Positions 9,901-23,380 of a stretch of DNA of 64,000 nucleotides are shown here, in pieces (positions within the stretch are counted from its first letter, which is position 1; every line of letters begins with the position of its first letter). The stretch covers positions 12,208,661 to 12,272,660 of the forward strand of contig NC_079893.1 of assembly GCF_024868665.1 (NCBI RefSeq), read 5' to 3'. The position numbers and the translations under genes are program-made. Below the pieces are notes generated by a model. The model was not told the origin of the DNA. It saw nothing but the letters and a program-made list of their open reading frames with translations, and searched no databases. The stretch is from Triplophysa rosa. Taxonomy: Eukaryota; Chordata; Actinopteri; Cypriniformes; Nemacheilidae.

Positions 9901-10346
9901 ATAACTTTTTCTATTGTAATGTAATAACACAACCAGTCTAACCTCATCAGGTTTAATTTATTGTACTGGTCATAACACTTTCCTTCCATTTCCTCAGTTT
10001 CCTTTATTTTATTGGAGCATCTAAAATGATATATTGCAATACTTATCAGAGAATGCAAATACCATGCACGTATTTCCTATTTGAGTTGGAAGGAATGGAA
10101 AATTCATTCCATTGCATAGCAATTTCTCAGGAAATTACTTATGTATAATTACTTAGATGAAGGATTTGTGCCTGTGTACGTATTAAAGAGAGAAAGAAAA
10201 AAGAGTGTGGGACTAAAAGCATCTTGAAGATGTTGCCATAGATCTTGAGGCTTTCTGTCCCTTCTTTTTTACTCCTCTGTAATTCCAGCCTGACTCAATG
10301 ATAATGAGATCAGATGGGTTATACTGTCTGTTGTGGAACTAATATA
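9901..10346. other. Intergenic sequence, nothing recognised
   Basis: A/T-rich single-copy-looking DNA between a SINE-like tail and the CACTA-like element. No ORF of note. Confidence 0.4.
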
Positions 10347-12478
10347 CACTGAAAAAAAATTACGCTGAAGTTACTTAAAAATATAGTGCATCTTTTTTGC
10401 GACCAATTTTTTAAGCCAGTTCTACATGAAATTTTAAGCATTACCTTAAATTCTTTAGTAGGCATTGCTTAAATTTTTGAGTAACCCTAACCCTATTCCC
10501 AGCAAGGGATTATGCTTAATTTTTTCGGTTGGTGTGACTCACAATTTTAAGTTGTTTTTACTAACACATTTTTGTTATTTCTACCAAAAAAGTCTAGTTT
10601 ACCCTCATGATCAAATGTGAGCTCATTTAGATGAATAATTTTATGTTCTTAACACCTAAAATACAGAAACAATGGACAGCTGTGAAATGTTAAAAGCTTT
10701 ATTTTTCCACTGAATAATTTAAACATGAAACATACAGCAGTTCAGAAATGTAAATTTCATTGTACAACAAAAACAAATAAACGATACTAAACAACAGGCA
10801 TTCTGACAACATTATAACAACAGTAACCATCAACATGGCTAAGGCTAGTGGTTTTTAATGGTTTTTAATATTTGTGGTGTTGTATGCATGAGTGTGTATG
10901 TGCATTTGATAACCGTGTAGAGTTATGTTATTTATATAATGTTTGTGTGTGGTCTTGTATGCTTGCATGTTATGTGTGGTGTTGAGCTGAATATGGAGAT
11001 CTGGAGTATCTGGAGATCCCCCCTCTGGTTATTACTGTGTGCTCTGCAAGGTTGATTAACTTCACCATTATTGTCCTGAAACAAAGCAATATGATATTCA
11101 TGTATAATATCAATTTAGAATAGTATAAAATATATACATATACATACTGATAATTAAAAGAATGTAAAGAATCAATATGAACTGTTATGTTACACACATA
11201 GGTCTGCTGCATCATGTGGATTCTGCATAAGTTCTTACCTAGTTCTGTATAAGTTCCTCACTATGAAAATTAGGTCTCCCAAGATTTTTTAACATTCATT
11301 CAGGAATTGGCTTTACTAAAAGATAAAACAAAGATATTAAAGTCACATAATGGAACTTTACCAGAACTTCACAACATTGCCATAGTGTAATGTCACACTA
11401 ACAAAGTTGATTGTACTGAACACTACTGTGTTTTGTTCACTTACACTGCTCAGTATGCAAAATATGCATTTATGACACACACAAACAATTATATAAGTAC
11501 TACAATAAAAGAAAAATTAATCACTAGCCTTAGCCGACACAATTCTCCTCTATCGTGTCTGCAAAGTGACAGTGTGCCGTTTTAAGGAGGTTTCTAACCA
11601 ACACAATGCATCGAGATTTTGAGCCCGCTGTTCCAGCCTCCGCCTCGAACTTCTAGCTCACGGTAAACGGTCACACCTTGTCTGCACCTCAAGATGCGAC
11701 ATACATGACAAAAGATAACAGAAACCATTAACAACAAGGCGTTTGCCGCAACAGATAAACAGATAAAAGACAGATGAACAGTTTGAAATAAAGCAATGAC
11801 GGCTTGGCGCTCTTTTTAACTCGCTTAAAAACGTTGTCTGTTAATGTGGCGCGTTGTGTCAAATTGAAACTAAAAAGCTCAAGGAGCTGGACGGCGAATA
11901 TAACTATCAACGTGTTTTCAATGCCTTCATAAAAGTAGGCAATCGTGATTGTTTACCATAAATCTCATTTAAGCAACGTAAATAAAATTTCTTCTCACAA
12001 AAGTTGAAGCGCGCTGTGCACGCACGTTACTGTACATTTGATATCTAGTAGCTTATTTAAAACACTAAGAAACATGCACCACCACAATTAAACTTATTTA
12101 AAATGAAAACACTAAGAAACATGTATATTCACACTATTGGTGGGATTTATTTTATGAAACATTTTAGTATAAAACAAGTTAAGTTTACTCACCTTCATCG
12201 TCTGAGGAGATGATTTTCAGAAAATGGCCGCTGCTGTGTCACATGATCTGACCGAATCTTAAAATGTTTTGTCAAATTGACTAATAACCAGATTCATGCG
12301 ACTTTACTAAAAATTACTTGCTGTGTTTACTCATTATTTTAAGCAAACTGCAATCTCAATAAATTTAGTAACACTTATAGCAAGAAATTATGTAATGTGC
12401 AAAACTTATTTTTTTGAGGAAAATCAGCCTATTTAATTGAGCCATATTTACTAGGGCCACGAATCTTTTTTTACAGTG
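10347..12478. mobile_element. CACTA/EnSpm-like non-autonomous element candidate
   Basis: Left tip CACTGAAAAAAAATTAC and right tip the complement of CACTGTAAAAAAAGATTCG, with TA on both sides (10345-10346 and 12479-12480). Subterminal A/T-rich TTAAG, TTACTTAAA and TTTAAGC motifs recur on both sides. CACTG tips with short TA-containing duplications are what teleost EnSpm/CACTA derivatives show. No transposase ORF is visible. Identical tips are short, so this is a probable rather than certain unit. Confidence 0.6.
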
Positions 12479-12480
12479 TA

Positions 12481-15060
12481 GGCACACAAATCAATAATTT
12501 ATGAAATTGAATGAATGGATCATAATTCATATAATTCACAATTTTTTTGATATTTTTATAAGTTTTGACCTTGTGACTGATGTGTGAACAGTGAACACAT
12601 TTGCTCATATTCACATTGTGAAAATTACGAGTCAGTTATTGTTGATTTTGTGATGGTTTGGTGCTGTGAGCACATACAGTTGTTTATATTATAAATTATT
12701 GTATATAGTAATTATATTATATAGTTTTGTAAAGGTTTTAAAAGATTTCATACTTGTAAAGCACGGGTGAAACAAATATTTTTCTTTTGCAAAGATTATT
12801 TGACTAATGTATTTGACGAACTTAATGGATTTTTGAGGTAAATCTTTGTTATGTTTTATCATGTTCACTTATCTACCAACAACTACTGTACACAAAAATA
12901 TAATGATTCAGTTTAGTGCTTAATTAAATTCACAAAACATTTTTGGACAGTGTTTTACAAGAAACCAACACAAAAAGCAAAAAATCCTTGTGCAATTGGA
13001 CTTTATATCTTTATATTCTCCCACTATCTTACAAACATATGGTATTGATTTCAGTATTGACCAAAATGCTGATAGATCTGATACAATGAAGGCCGAAAGT
13101 TAAGTGTTATGGTGTCTCTTTTAATGATAGAGCCCTGAGGGGTTGATATTTTGGTCGACGTAATGGTCTGAATGTGTTTAGTTAATGTTTTTTTATTTAG
13201 CATGGCTGCTCATTTGTGGTCTCGCTTTGGTTTATGAATGGTTAGTGTTTGGTTGTGTAATAGTTTGAGCTTTTCCAGATCAGTTATCTCTCATGAGAGG
13301 CTCATTCAGTGAAACCATCTGTTGCCTGACAACCTGCGGCTGCCAGCAGTCAGTGTGTGTGTGTGTGTGTTTGGCACAGCCTGAGTTCGGTGAGTGGTTC
13401 AGTGGGCCAGCACAGTGTGAATCTGGCATGATGCCTCGACTAGTATGTGTGGATGTGATAGAGAAATGCCACATTGGCAGATAATGCTCTCGTAGGCCCT
13501 CCTGTCTTTCTACAGGTTGACTGTGTGTGTTTATGTGTTTATTAAAAGTCGGTGAGCGCTCTATGTCTGTCCTTGCTAGATATAGAACAAAAGTGTAATA
13601 TTCCTCATACTAATAATTTACTTCTTCTTGTTTTGCTTCATATTGCATCATTTGTTTAATGTGTTAGGCTACTTGAAAATCATTTTTATTGTATACAGAC
13701 TGACGTCAGTTTTAGATGAGTTTAGGTCACCGAGGTCACTGCAGTTATCATTATTGTTATGGCTATGAACTAGCTGAATAGATTTGTGGCGTCATTGTTT
13801 TCCCTTTTCCCTCTTTCTCCTTTCCATAGGAAATGAATCTTTTGGCTACACAGCAGTCTTATTTCCAGAGCAAACACCATGAGTGTTTGAAGTAGAAAAT
13901 CAGCAGTGTGTGTGTGCATTTGTGTGTATGTGTGTTAAAAGTCAGCTTTGAAGTGTCTACTTCCTCCTAACGTCAGGTTTAATCAATATTTACGCGTGTG
14001 CGCATACACACTGCAGTCTGTAACTTAGGCAAAACTCTCTGGGACAGAGGTTTATGATAGATAAAAAAAATCATTGTCTGAACCACCAAATGTCTGTTTT
14101 AGACATATATTGCTCTGGGAAAATGTAAAAGGTATAACAATTGTAACAATCATGTTTAACTTGTTAAACATATTTCATTTTTATGGCTGCGTATTGAGAC
14201 ATTCCTGCTATATATCCTGTTATGAATAAGGACATGCTATCTGGCCATGTGGTATTATTATTATTAATGAGCAAAAAACTCGATTTTATGGCGTGACACA
14301 AAGAATCCCTGTATATCTGCATGAAGATGTCTGGAAAAAGTGTGTATGTGAATGAGAGGAAGGAGAGAGAAAGAGTGAGACAGTGTCTGAGCCCACTAAT
14401 GAAGATGAATTGAGTCATTCACTGAATCGCTGGTCTCATTAACTCTGTCTGGTATCTTATACATAGAAGACAGGTGCTCTCCGACATACACACACATATT
14501 TTTATGGGCTGTGCCTGGTGTACTAATAAATCTGAGCTTAATCGATTGGCATGTCGTGTATATTACGTATTACGGTTTGTGCAACTAATTCCAGTTGAAT
14601 TTTCTGTGAATCAGAAAAATGTAAGCCGTCAAATGTCGTAGCCTGTTACCCCAGTGATGCATATTGCAGTCTGGTTAAAGTTTAAGCCTCTTTCTGTGTA
14701 ACTTTCTGTTCTATATTAAAGCTATAAAAATGTGACATTTAACTGTATACAATTTACTTCCGTAAAAAATCAACTTATCACAGTGCCACTAACCAGGTGT
14801 TGTTCTCCATCTGGGGCCATATTAACTGTTACAACAAAAGCATAATGTAGATAAAACCCAAAGAATAATCAGGTTCAATTTAACCCTTTCTTTTTTTAAA
14901 TCAGTCTCCGTAGCAACTGTTGCCCTAACATGGAGTGTAAAAAATCTGGGGCACCAGAAATATACCTAAAATTAAAAATTATTTTACACTCAAATTGTAA
15001 TTTTGCAGTCTATTTCAGTAATTTGATTTTTTTACTGTATTTCAAAAATACGTGAAAAAA
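12481..15060. other. Intergenic DNA, no gene recognised
   Basis: A/T-rich with scattered short GT runs (13357-13373, 13906-13936). All ORFs are under 90 codons and none resembles a protein family. No exon-like blocks with splice sites and coding character seen. Confidence 0.45.
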
Positions 15061-15069
15061 TTCTGAATT

Positions 15070-15395
15070 TTTTTTTTACAATCGGTATCGGTTGATGCAA
15101 GTAATTCTTCATACTACCGGCTATCAGCAGATAGTTTAAAAACAGCCGATCAGGGCCAATAAATCCTGTCAATCAAAAGACGCAGAAAAATGCAATCTGT
15201 ATATAAAAAATGTTAAAAAACATCACCAGTTTGAGGTTTACACAGTTTTATATTAATAGTCATTTTATGAATTAATAACATTCAGAAAGTTTAGAAACAT
15301 TCATTTAATCTTCAGAATCGGCATCGGCAGATATCACTCTGAATAATCGGCTGTCGGTATCGGTAGAGAAATTTAGTATCTGTGCATCTCTAGAA
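15070..15395. repeat. hAT-like repeat with ATCGG motifs
   Basis: Several ATCGGTATCGG / ATCGGCATCGG / AATCGGCTGTCGG motifs, in forward orientation near 15081 and at 15314-15366. The right edge, read backwards, is CTAGAGATGCACAGATAC, a start typical of a widespread fish hAT family with ‘gatgcaccgatac’ ends. Left end not resolved. No target duplication identified. Confidence 0.45.
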
Positions 15396-17827
15396 TAAAC
15401 ATTTAAGCTCAAATATTCACCAAAGATAAGTAAAGTCATACATTTGTGCTCATGCTTATATTGGTGAAATATATTGAAGTCGATATGTAATGTACTGTAT
15501 ATCTTTATTAGAGTCATACGGTATTGTACACCGTATTCAAAATGCACTGGACACTGTCCAGCTATCTGTTGAGTACATGCATAAAACAAATAACCATCTG
15601 TTACACGCACACAAAAACACACGCAGGGAGAAACAAACACACTCACATTCGTGTCCCATCTGCCATGGGACAACACAGACATGCTTCACGCAGTCTCGTA
15701 CAAGCGTGCGCACACGCACACAAGCATTCATTGGCATTCAGCACGCCTCAATTTCACTGGAGTTCGGACAAATAGTTAAGATAGACCTAAGCCTCTTCAG
15801 ATCTCTTTTCTTTCTGCCTATTCTTCTGTTCTCGATGTTATTCTGTCGTTTCTTTTATGTACAGTATAGGCGTGTGAATGGGGAGGGCGGAGTAGACAGA
15901 GAAATTCCAGGGAGGGAAAAAGCTGTCCATTCAAATACAGGATTATTATTGGCTATTGCTCCGGGCCTCCCTGAACAATCAGCAATACCATTCATTCTTA
16001 CCACTCGGAGACGGATGCACATGTATACGAACATGTTTACTTAGCTGTCTGAATGGAGACATACCGTAGACTTTGTTTGCATTTAAAGCTAAATATAATC
16101 ACTGTAGACTAATCATTATAACAATCATTTAAAAACAATATTCGTTGCAAAATGGAAGTTATTTGTAGTTTACTATTTATGCACAGTTTTGTCCCAAATT
16201 CATAGCCTAAACACATTATTTTATTGTAATTTCACACATACAATTGAGATGTGTGTAGTATTAAGCGTGTCTAGTCTAGACAAATAGTGTTTACATTTTG
16301 CAAAATGTCTATCACTGCATACACAGGTAAACAATTCCTTATTCTCACACTCACAAACATGTGCAGGCAAAGACTTTCTTTCATTTTTCGTTATCAGTGA
16401 TCCACACTTGTGTAATACTCTAGGCAGCTTTAAATGGTCTGAATGTTACAGTCTGGGGTGCCCACTTCACTTCTGCACTCTATGTGTGTGTGGCAGAGAG
16501 GTACCAAGTAGGTCTCTCTGTTTATAAACCCCACAGAGAAAGAGAGAGAGAGAGAGGTGGTTGATTTCTTTTGCTCAAGGATTTGAAGTGGGAGTCTTAT
16601 TGATTTTTCCCACACTTTTCTTTTTCTCCTTTTCTTTCTTTTTCCTATCTCCACAAACTATCCACCAACTTTTCTCTTCTCCCCTTCCCTCATTGTTCCT
16701 TATTGCCTTAATTAGTCTGGGCACCTGACAGGCATTGTTATAACAAAGCATTGTAATGCATTATAATAGTGAAAGATATCTCTGAATCTGCCGCAGGTTT
16801 GGCATGTTAAACAAGTGTTTTATTAAATTTGCTTCAGAATCTAAACTACCACAAAAAACGTGTTTTCGTGGAGCCTCTAAATGCAGTTGCTTGCGTGGCA
16901 ACCAGGAGGTAAATGTCCCAAAACACATTAGGCTACTGTAATTTCACTTTCTTAACATCTGCAATGAGAAAAAACTATGCATTTATTGGACATCCTGATG
17001 AGAAAAACAAGCAATTTGCATTGCTGAACATCCAGAGGCTGCTGAAACTGCTTATATCAGCAAATGAATGTTTACACCGAAATGCGTATCATCAGATTTG
17101 CCAGTTTACAATAACTCAAGTAAGTAATGAGATAAAAAAGATGAGAGATTACATTAGTGGTATTGGCAGCTGTGTGTATTTGAGCTGGCAATGTCTGTTT
17201 TTGAACAAATGCTTCTGTGTGCTTACAAGGGAGTTCATGACATCATTATAATGCCGCCATGCTGCGGAGTTCTGTTGCTTTCTGATTAAAGACATGTGCA
17301 CTTTTTCTTTCTGTCGGACTTTCTTTATCCATCAGTCTGGCAAGACCCCCCATTTCCAACTTTCTGTAGAATTTTATTAAAACTGAATTAACATATCATA
17401 AGCATAACAGACATTAGTTTTTAACGAAACGTAGGTACTGTAGGATAAGAGCCATTTCCAAGTGTTTTAGAAAAAATCATTATATGTTCATTGTATAATC
17501 ATAAAGTGTTTCATTTTGAAGAACATAATTGCAGTTGGGCATGTAAAAAGGACAACTCTGAGACCAAGCAGGAGCTTCTGCCATGCAAACGGTAAATGGT
17601 CATTTTAATATGTTTAGTGCCGACTTGCTTTTCAGCAAGTCAGTTTGTATGATCAAATCAGTTTGGGCGTATCACCAAACTAATATTCACGTGAAAGGAT
17701 TATAATAGTTCCTACGTCCTTGGCCTGGCCACCAGTTTCATCGGGTGGAGGTAGTTACTTCTGGTTTTGTGCCATTTCCAGGTGATGACAATGAAAAACA
17801 GTGCTCCAGTATGGGTGGGTTCTATCA
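15396..17827. other. Intergenic DNA, no gene recognised
   Basis: Contains a short GA run (16536-16556) and CA-rich stretches near 15600-15720. ORFs here (15490-16044, 16913-17251) have no domain, biased composition, or both, and no splice or promoter context. I see nothing else supportable. Confidence 0.45.
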
Positions 17828-18054
17828 CCATACATTAGGGATGTAACGGTATTGTATTTTATTGAAGTATCGCGATAGCATTTTTTTTCGATACTATCGT
17901 GGCCGCATGACGATAGATCTTCCAGGCAAAGTGTAGTTTTTTCAGCCGAATGGAGCGAGTTGAGGGAAGCGGGAACTACAATTCCCATCAACCCATGCGT
18001 GCCCATCATCCTCTGCGCTCTGCTGCCGCCCGCTACAGATCAAGCTGAGCGAAA

Positions 18055-19268
18055 ATGGCGGATGCCGCTAGTGGCATAGAAACGGATTTACAAATTGTTG
18101 AAGCTAGGGCTGGGCGGATTGACGGAATATTCCGTTACCACGGAATAAAATGTCAACCGTAAGAGATTTTTCTATTCCATGTATTCCGCGGAATGTAAAT
18201 AAGTGGGCGTGGTTAACTCGGCGCTCTGCAAATTAGGCGCTATTCTGAAAAAAACTAATGAATTAATCCACCCGTAACAAATGAACGTATCAAACATTCT
18301 TTTGACCTTCTTTCAGTCTGTAGTTTAGTGATCCGCTCCAGTCCGGCGCATTCTCTCTCACCCGCAGTGCTCGTGCAGGGATCTGTGCCAGCATTTAAAA
18401 AAGCTCATTCTCAACACGTATGTCAGAAGTCAGGTTGTTTTGAAAAGCTGTTAATAGTTTTATAAAGTTTAACTTCAGGCGAGCCAAGGTGAAACTTGCG
18501 TTGAGATGCGCGTGAGCGCTTTGACGTGACGCGCTTCTACCTCCAGTTTTGGGAGACGCGTGAGGAGTCACCAGAGACTCGCAGTGCAAAAACAAGCCCG
18601 AGAATAAACTAACCTAAAGACAGATAGTCGCAACACACTAAAAGTGCTCATCTAATAGAGAGTGAAGAGCGATAAAGACCTACAGTACAGACCCCATGAA
18701 CACCAGTTTAGTCATATACTGTACTCTCATTGTTTGTGCATATTCATACTTTATTGTTATATATGTTGTCTATCTTCCTACTGTAAACATATGATATAGC
18801 CAGAAGATAAATATGAATAAATAATACATCTGATTATCAGAACTTAATTTGATATCTTTAGTACATTTTCATAACTTACCTACATTTTAACTATGGTGAG
18901 CATTTAAATGAACTGTAATAAATAAATTAGTTAAATCAATCTAAGAAAAATGAGGTATAAAATTATAATGGGAGATTGTTTCATGAAATATATCGTTACC
19001 GTGAAATAAAATTACTCATTCCTTGAAATAGATTTTTGCCCATTCCTCCCACCTCTAGTTGAAGCTAAAGCGAATTATAAATCGCATGTGTGGAAGCGTT
19101 TCGGTTTTCCGTAACAAGAAACGAGAAAAGGTGACGGACAGACAAAAAACAATATGCAGACACTGCCAGACTGCGGTGAAGTACAATTCGGGGAATACGA
19201 CTAATATGAAGAGCCATTTGTTACATCACCCCGAAAAGTTTCATGATGATATGAGGAGAAAAAAATAG
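18055..19268 (+). pseudogene. BED zinc-finger N-terminus of hAT transposase, interrupted
   Basis: ATG at 18055 begins MADAASGIETDLQIVEA and is cut at 18104 by the nested hAT. Coding resumes at 19058 with KANYKSHVWKRFGF, then a frame change near 19105, then REKVTDRQKTICRHCQTAVK and NTTNMKSHLLHHPEKFHDD. Cys-x2-Cys (CRHC) followed by His-x4-His-like spacing (SHLLHHPEKFH) and an upstream aromatic W-x-x-F is the BED finger pattern of hAT and ZBED proteins, which binds transposon ends. It ends at TAG 19266-19268. Non-functional: insertion, frameshift, no catalytic domain. Confidence 0.8.
18105..19057. mobile_element. Nested hAT MITE inside BED-finger exon
   Basis: Starts TAGGGCTGGGCGGATT; the right end is the complement of TAGAGGTGGGAGGAATGG. 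Flanked by the perfect 8-bp duplication GTTGAAGC (18097-18104 and 19058-19065). Subterminal TTCCGTTACCACGGAATA is matched near the right end by ATATCGTTACCGTGAAATA, so inverted similarity extends inward. No coding content. Removing it restores continuity of the host reading frame at the junction, which proves it arrived later. Confidence 0.9.
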
Positions 19269-19630
19269 CAGTGAGTGAAGCAGTGAATGAGGTGAGTACC
19301 TGACTGGTTGTGAGTTGTTAAAAGTTGACAAACAACTCAAACTTTTTTCATTTTAATTTTTTCATGTTTCATGTTCTCAATTTTTATTTTATTAATTTTT
19401 ATGCTATTATATTACTGTTCTTTGCACTTTAAAATTACCTAATCTAAAAATAATAAATGTGATCTTTGTTCAGTCATAGTTTAATAAACACTTATACCAC
19501 ATTTTTCCAAGTCTTCATTTGTTTTGTTTTGTTTTCCTGCACAAAATTCAATAAATATCGTATCGTAGTCTTCATACCGAGGTACTATCGTATCGTGAAA
19601 TGTTGATACCGTTACATCCCTACCATACAT

Positions 19631-20260
19631 GGAGTGTTTGTATCACTTATTATTTATCACTTATTTTATTGACATGCTTGAGGTACCTATCCTTGACAAT
19701 TGCACAATAGTTGATGTTTCACAGTGATTAGATCTGGTCTCTAGCTGTGCCAGGACAAAGACACATACCTGACAGCTTTTGTGTGTATGTGTTCAGTTCT
19801 GATTCATGTATTGTTGTGCACACTTTCTGGAAAATGAAATGTTTTGTCTCAGTGGAAACCATCTTACATACCAGTCAAACAAACATAGTCATAACCACGG
19901 CAACAAGAGAACAAACATGCTTTCTTTACCAATACAATATGTAACATAACAATTAAGCGGAAACCACCTGAATTTGGAATGTGGAACACTGTGCACCTTT
20001 CTTTATTTTCTCTGCACTCCTTTTCATGTGTCTGACATTATTTACTTATTACAGGCTATTAAAGGAGATACTTTCAGAGCGGCATGAGTTTTATTTCTGT
20101 TTATTTGTTCGCCTGGGGCAACTTTGACTAACTGTCAAAGTAGAAACTTGTTTCTTTCGAATGTCACTAAAAATAGGTGTCTTGGTCAGTTTTAACTACA
20201 TTAAGAGAAAAAATGTCACTTTTTGTGTGAACTTTTTTATGTTTGTTTCAACACCTGTAA
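19631..20260. other. Intergenic DNA, nothing recognised
   Basis: Single-copy-looking sequence between the hAT and a MITE fragment. ORF 19747-19944 has no recognisable features. Confidence 0.4.
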
Positions 20261-20261
20261 A

Positions 20262-20510
20262 CATGGTTAAAAATACTTACCCTCGTGCCTTGACTCTTTT
20301 TTGTGGAGCACAAAAGAAGATATTTTGAGAATTTTCTCAGTGGTTTTGTGACCCTACAGTGGAAGTCAATGGGGTCCAACATTCTTTAAAATAGTTTATT
20401 TTGTGTTCTGTAAAAGAAATAAAATCATACAGGTTTGGAATAACATGAGCATAAGTATATGATGACAGAGTTTTCATATTTTTGTGAACTGTCCCTTTAA
20501 TTTGTTTTGG
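20262..20510. repeat. Palindromic MITE copy A (diverged)
   Basis: Contains ACAAAAGAAGATATTTTGAG, GGAAGTCAATGGGGTCCAAC and the closing AACTGTCCCTTTAA. The same blocks appear in copies at 37920, 39370 and 45045. This family folds into a long hairpin and is abundant in cyprinid genomes. Confidence 0.65.
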
Positions 20511-22080
20511 CTGTTTCTATTTTTAAACGTTTGCCTTTCCAAACATTTGCAGGTAAGAGCCTAACCTGAAGGAAGCTTAATAGAATGGCAAGCTGTGTAG
20601 ATATTTCTGAAAAAAAAATTTGATGCTATATTTAGCTGATTATATTTAAGCTGAAAATAGAATGTGCTTAGCTTTAATACAAATTGCTTCAGTTATGTAT
20701 CTGATGTCTTTTAACTTATTTTTTACTCTCTTTATAGCTAATACACAGGTGCCTCTTAAGACAAGTTTTCTACCTGTTTTCTATTCTAAAATCATAACAA
20801 ATGTTATTTAAGGGTAAATTACTTTAATTTCATACAATAGGTGTGTCGTATAGATAAGATTGGAGGTGAGGTACGAGCAGATGTGTTTAAAGAGCGTTTA
20901 GTAATTTACCATGTGGTCTGGTTTAGCGACTCACACAAACACCCACACAAAGGGACAGTGTACAAACTAATGTCCATCTGGAAATGTGTTTACTGCCGTT
21001 TAAACAACTGTAAATTAAAACAAACACAGGTTGTAAACTCACTCTCGGTTTCTTGGTTGCTACTTGCTTCCTTCCCTTGCCATCCCTCTAGCAGACACGC
21101 AGAAACGCTCTCTGCCACATTCCTGGTGTTCAGTGGTAATTAGAGCAGATCACATCAAAAAGATTACCAGTCACCTGCCGTCGTACCTGTCATTGTGTTT
21201 AACGGAGCTAAAATATCACAGTGCCTCACATTACTAAATATACCTCAGCATGATTGCTCAATTCATTCATCTACTTTAATACCTCATGTTACTTAATACA
21301 CCTCGGTAAACGTTCTTTTTCCATCTGTCTACCTCAATACCGCTCACAACCGCTTACACCCGGGGCAGACAACCAAGAATCTCTAACTATAGTCTATGTT
21401 TTGGGGCTGGGGGAGGGGTGCTCACCCATTTCCATTTCATCATGTGTTTCACCCTGTGAAATTATCCAACATAGCTGATTTGACCTACCAATCACCTAAA
21501 AAGAATACAAAAAATGTCCATCACATTACTCGTAAAAACCTTACTCTCCCCATCAATCAACCATGTAATCTTAACCCACACATCTTTAAAAACAGGCAGT
21601 ATAGAGTTTAATATAAATATGAAATAAAAAAGATTATCAATTAAAAACATGCTGTGTAGAAAGAAAAACAGAGAAATAATAAAACATAATTCTTAGAAGT
21701 TTGTGCATGTGAGTGTGTGTGTGAATGCGTGTGTTTTTCAGCTTCACAGAAGCTGCAATTGACCCTTGACCTCTCCCTACCCTGCAGGTGCATACTGAGA
21801 ATGTGATTAGGGTCATTCCTACTACCCTCTGTGCTTCTGTCTCCCAGGCAAAACTCTCCACTCACTGGTTTTGGTTCCTGTTTTTGTTAGCCGCTATCTC
21901 TGTGCAGATCTGCAGATACTCATCAGTAATCTTCTTATGAGCTTAGATTGTTTTAAACTGTTTCGAAACTTTCTCTGTAGTTAATACACAACTTCACCAG
22001 TCCCATTCACCAGCGAGAGAGGGAGAGCTAGCAAAACAGATGCCTGTTCACTTGTTTGCTCTCTGTGCGTCACTTGCGCT
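20511..22080. other. Intergenic DNA upstream of slit2, nothing recognised
   Basis: A/T-rich, with ordinary short ORFs. It lies 1.3-2.9 kb upstream of the slit2 start codon and could carry distal regulatory sites, but none can be named from sequence. Confidence 0.4.
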
Positions 22081-22930
22081 ACCGTCTTTAGACTCCTCGA
22101 GCTGTTCATATCCGTAAAGCGCCAATGCCGTAGAAGGCAGACGGCTCTATGCGGCCTTCGGGGCGGATCGAGGGGTGGAGCCGCTCCCGGTATAGAGAGC
22201 AATTCCGTGTTAGACTAAAAGAGAGAATGAGAGAGTCCCATGTCTGAGAGGCAATCTTCACTTAAAACAACTTTAATCCGAGCGTGAGAACGTGCTGGAG
22301 TTCATTCACTGTTGTGGTGCATGCATTGGAATTATTTTATTCACTCACTCACTCCAGGAAAAGCCCATTAGTCTGCAACTTGATGATCTCACTCGGGATT
22401 CCTTAAAACCTCACTGTATTCCTACCTGCTTTTTCCCCAGAAATGTTTTAAGTTATTTTAGGGCTTTAAATCCGACCGAGGAATCTCAGTGCGATTGAAG
22501 GAGGAGGTTGATGTCTCACGTGCACGGACCCGGTATCCGTGTTCGTCTTCTTTTGGACCGCGGAGAAAGTGTGTGTGAGTCACTTACTGAATATTATCAG
22601 TGTGCGGGCTTTATTTCCACACTAGAGGCGCCGCCTTTGCTCTGAGCACACACACGCCATCAGGTGCCAGAGACACACACACATACACACACTTCCGATT
22701 GAGTATTCGAGTAAAGGCAGATCTTTCCTTGACTGCGAGCAGCCAGGATCACACAGGACTTTACCCTGCACCGAGTTGGGATTATAAAGAAGATTTGTCC
22801 CCGTGTGACAGGATGATTGATGCGTGAGGGCGCGAGAGATCAATACACCTAATTAATCAATACCCTGTAAACGCACGTGAAGATCGACTCCGCTGGATGT
22901 GTATATAACCGCATCTCCATCACCAGGTGG
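22080..22930 (+). promoter_or_regulatory. slit2: Probable slit2 promoter region and upstream leader
   Basis: This is the only local GC-rich, CpG-containing stretch upstream of the slit2 start. It includes GGGGCGG (22158-22164, an Sp1-type GC box), CGCTCCCGG near 22185 and a TATATAAC run at about 22902. Either the GC-rich part could drive dispersed initiation (start near 22200-22600, giving a long leader) or the TATA-like run could direct initiation near 22930. Inferred from composition and position only. Confidence 0.35.
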
Positions 22931-23380
22931 CTTTTCAAGCGTGCGTCTCCAGTTTGCGTTTGTGCGCGTATATGTGCGCATAAGGTGTTTTTGGGTCGAC
23001 AAAACCAAAAGCGCAGAACGGTCAAAGCGACAGTTCGCGCGCAGGATATTTTAGCGCAGCATCAGTTAAAACTTTGATTGCGGCGACATTGTCGGGACTC
23101 CAAACTTACGTGCATCAACAGAAGAGATTACATTGACCGAAATGGGAACGGATCCTGAATTGTGATTTGTCTCTCTCTGCAAAGAAGAGGGAAAAGCGTT
23201 CCAGTCGGAGGAGATTACAAGTGTTTTCGTCTCATAGATTGCTGTTCTTCAAAGATAATTTGTTGTGACGAGATCGTGTGGCTCCCTCTCTTTTCTTCTG
23301 GAATTAAAACTCCTGCTTTGGTGCGACTGTCTTCCGCCAGGTATTTGTGTGCTTAACCAGAACTTGAGGAAACAGGAGTG
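22931..23380 (+). other. slit2: slit2 5' untranslated leader (candidate)
   Basis: Sequence immediately upstream of the slit2 ATG, moderately GC-rich (AGCGCAGAACGG, TTCGCGCGCAGG). The frame of the start codon is closed by TAA at 23354-23356, so the protein cannot extend upstream in this exon. Short upstream ORFs are present (for example 22877-23077 and 23162-23356), which is common for genes with controlled translation. No acceptor was identified that would require an upstream noncoding exon. Confidence 0.45.

Larger units (their letters stand above)
17836..19622 (+). mobile_element. hAT transposon with BED-finger coding remnant, 8-bp duplication
   Basis: Ends TAGGGATGTAACGGTAT and GATACCGTTACATCCCTA are inverted repeats, flanked by perfect 8-bp duplications CCATACAT (17828-17835 and 19623-19630). 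Subterminal ATCG-rich stretches (TATCGCGATAG, TATCGTATCG) occur at both sides. It holds the N-terminal part of a transposase-like ORF with a BED zinc finger and a second hAT (18105-19057). No catalytic domain remains, so it is a deletion derivative of about 830 bp before the nested insertion. Confidence 0.92.

Noticed and set aside
15490..16044. 184-codon ORF as a host gene
   Set aside because: No domain, mixed composition, CA-rich origin of the Thr/His part, no splice or promoter support.
16913..17251. 112-codon ORF as a gene
   Set aside because: No recognisable family; random-like sequence in A/T-rich DNA.
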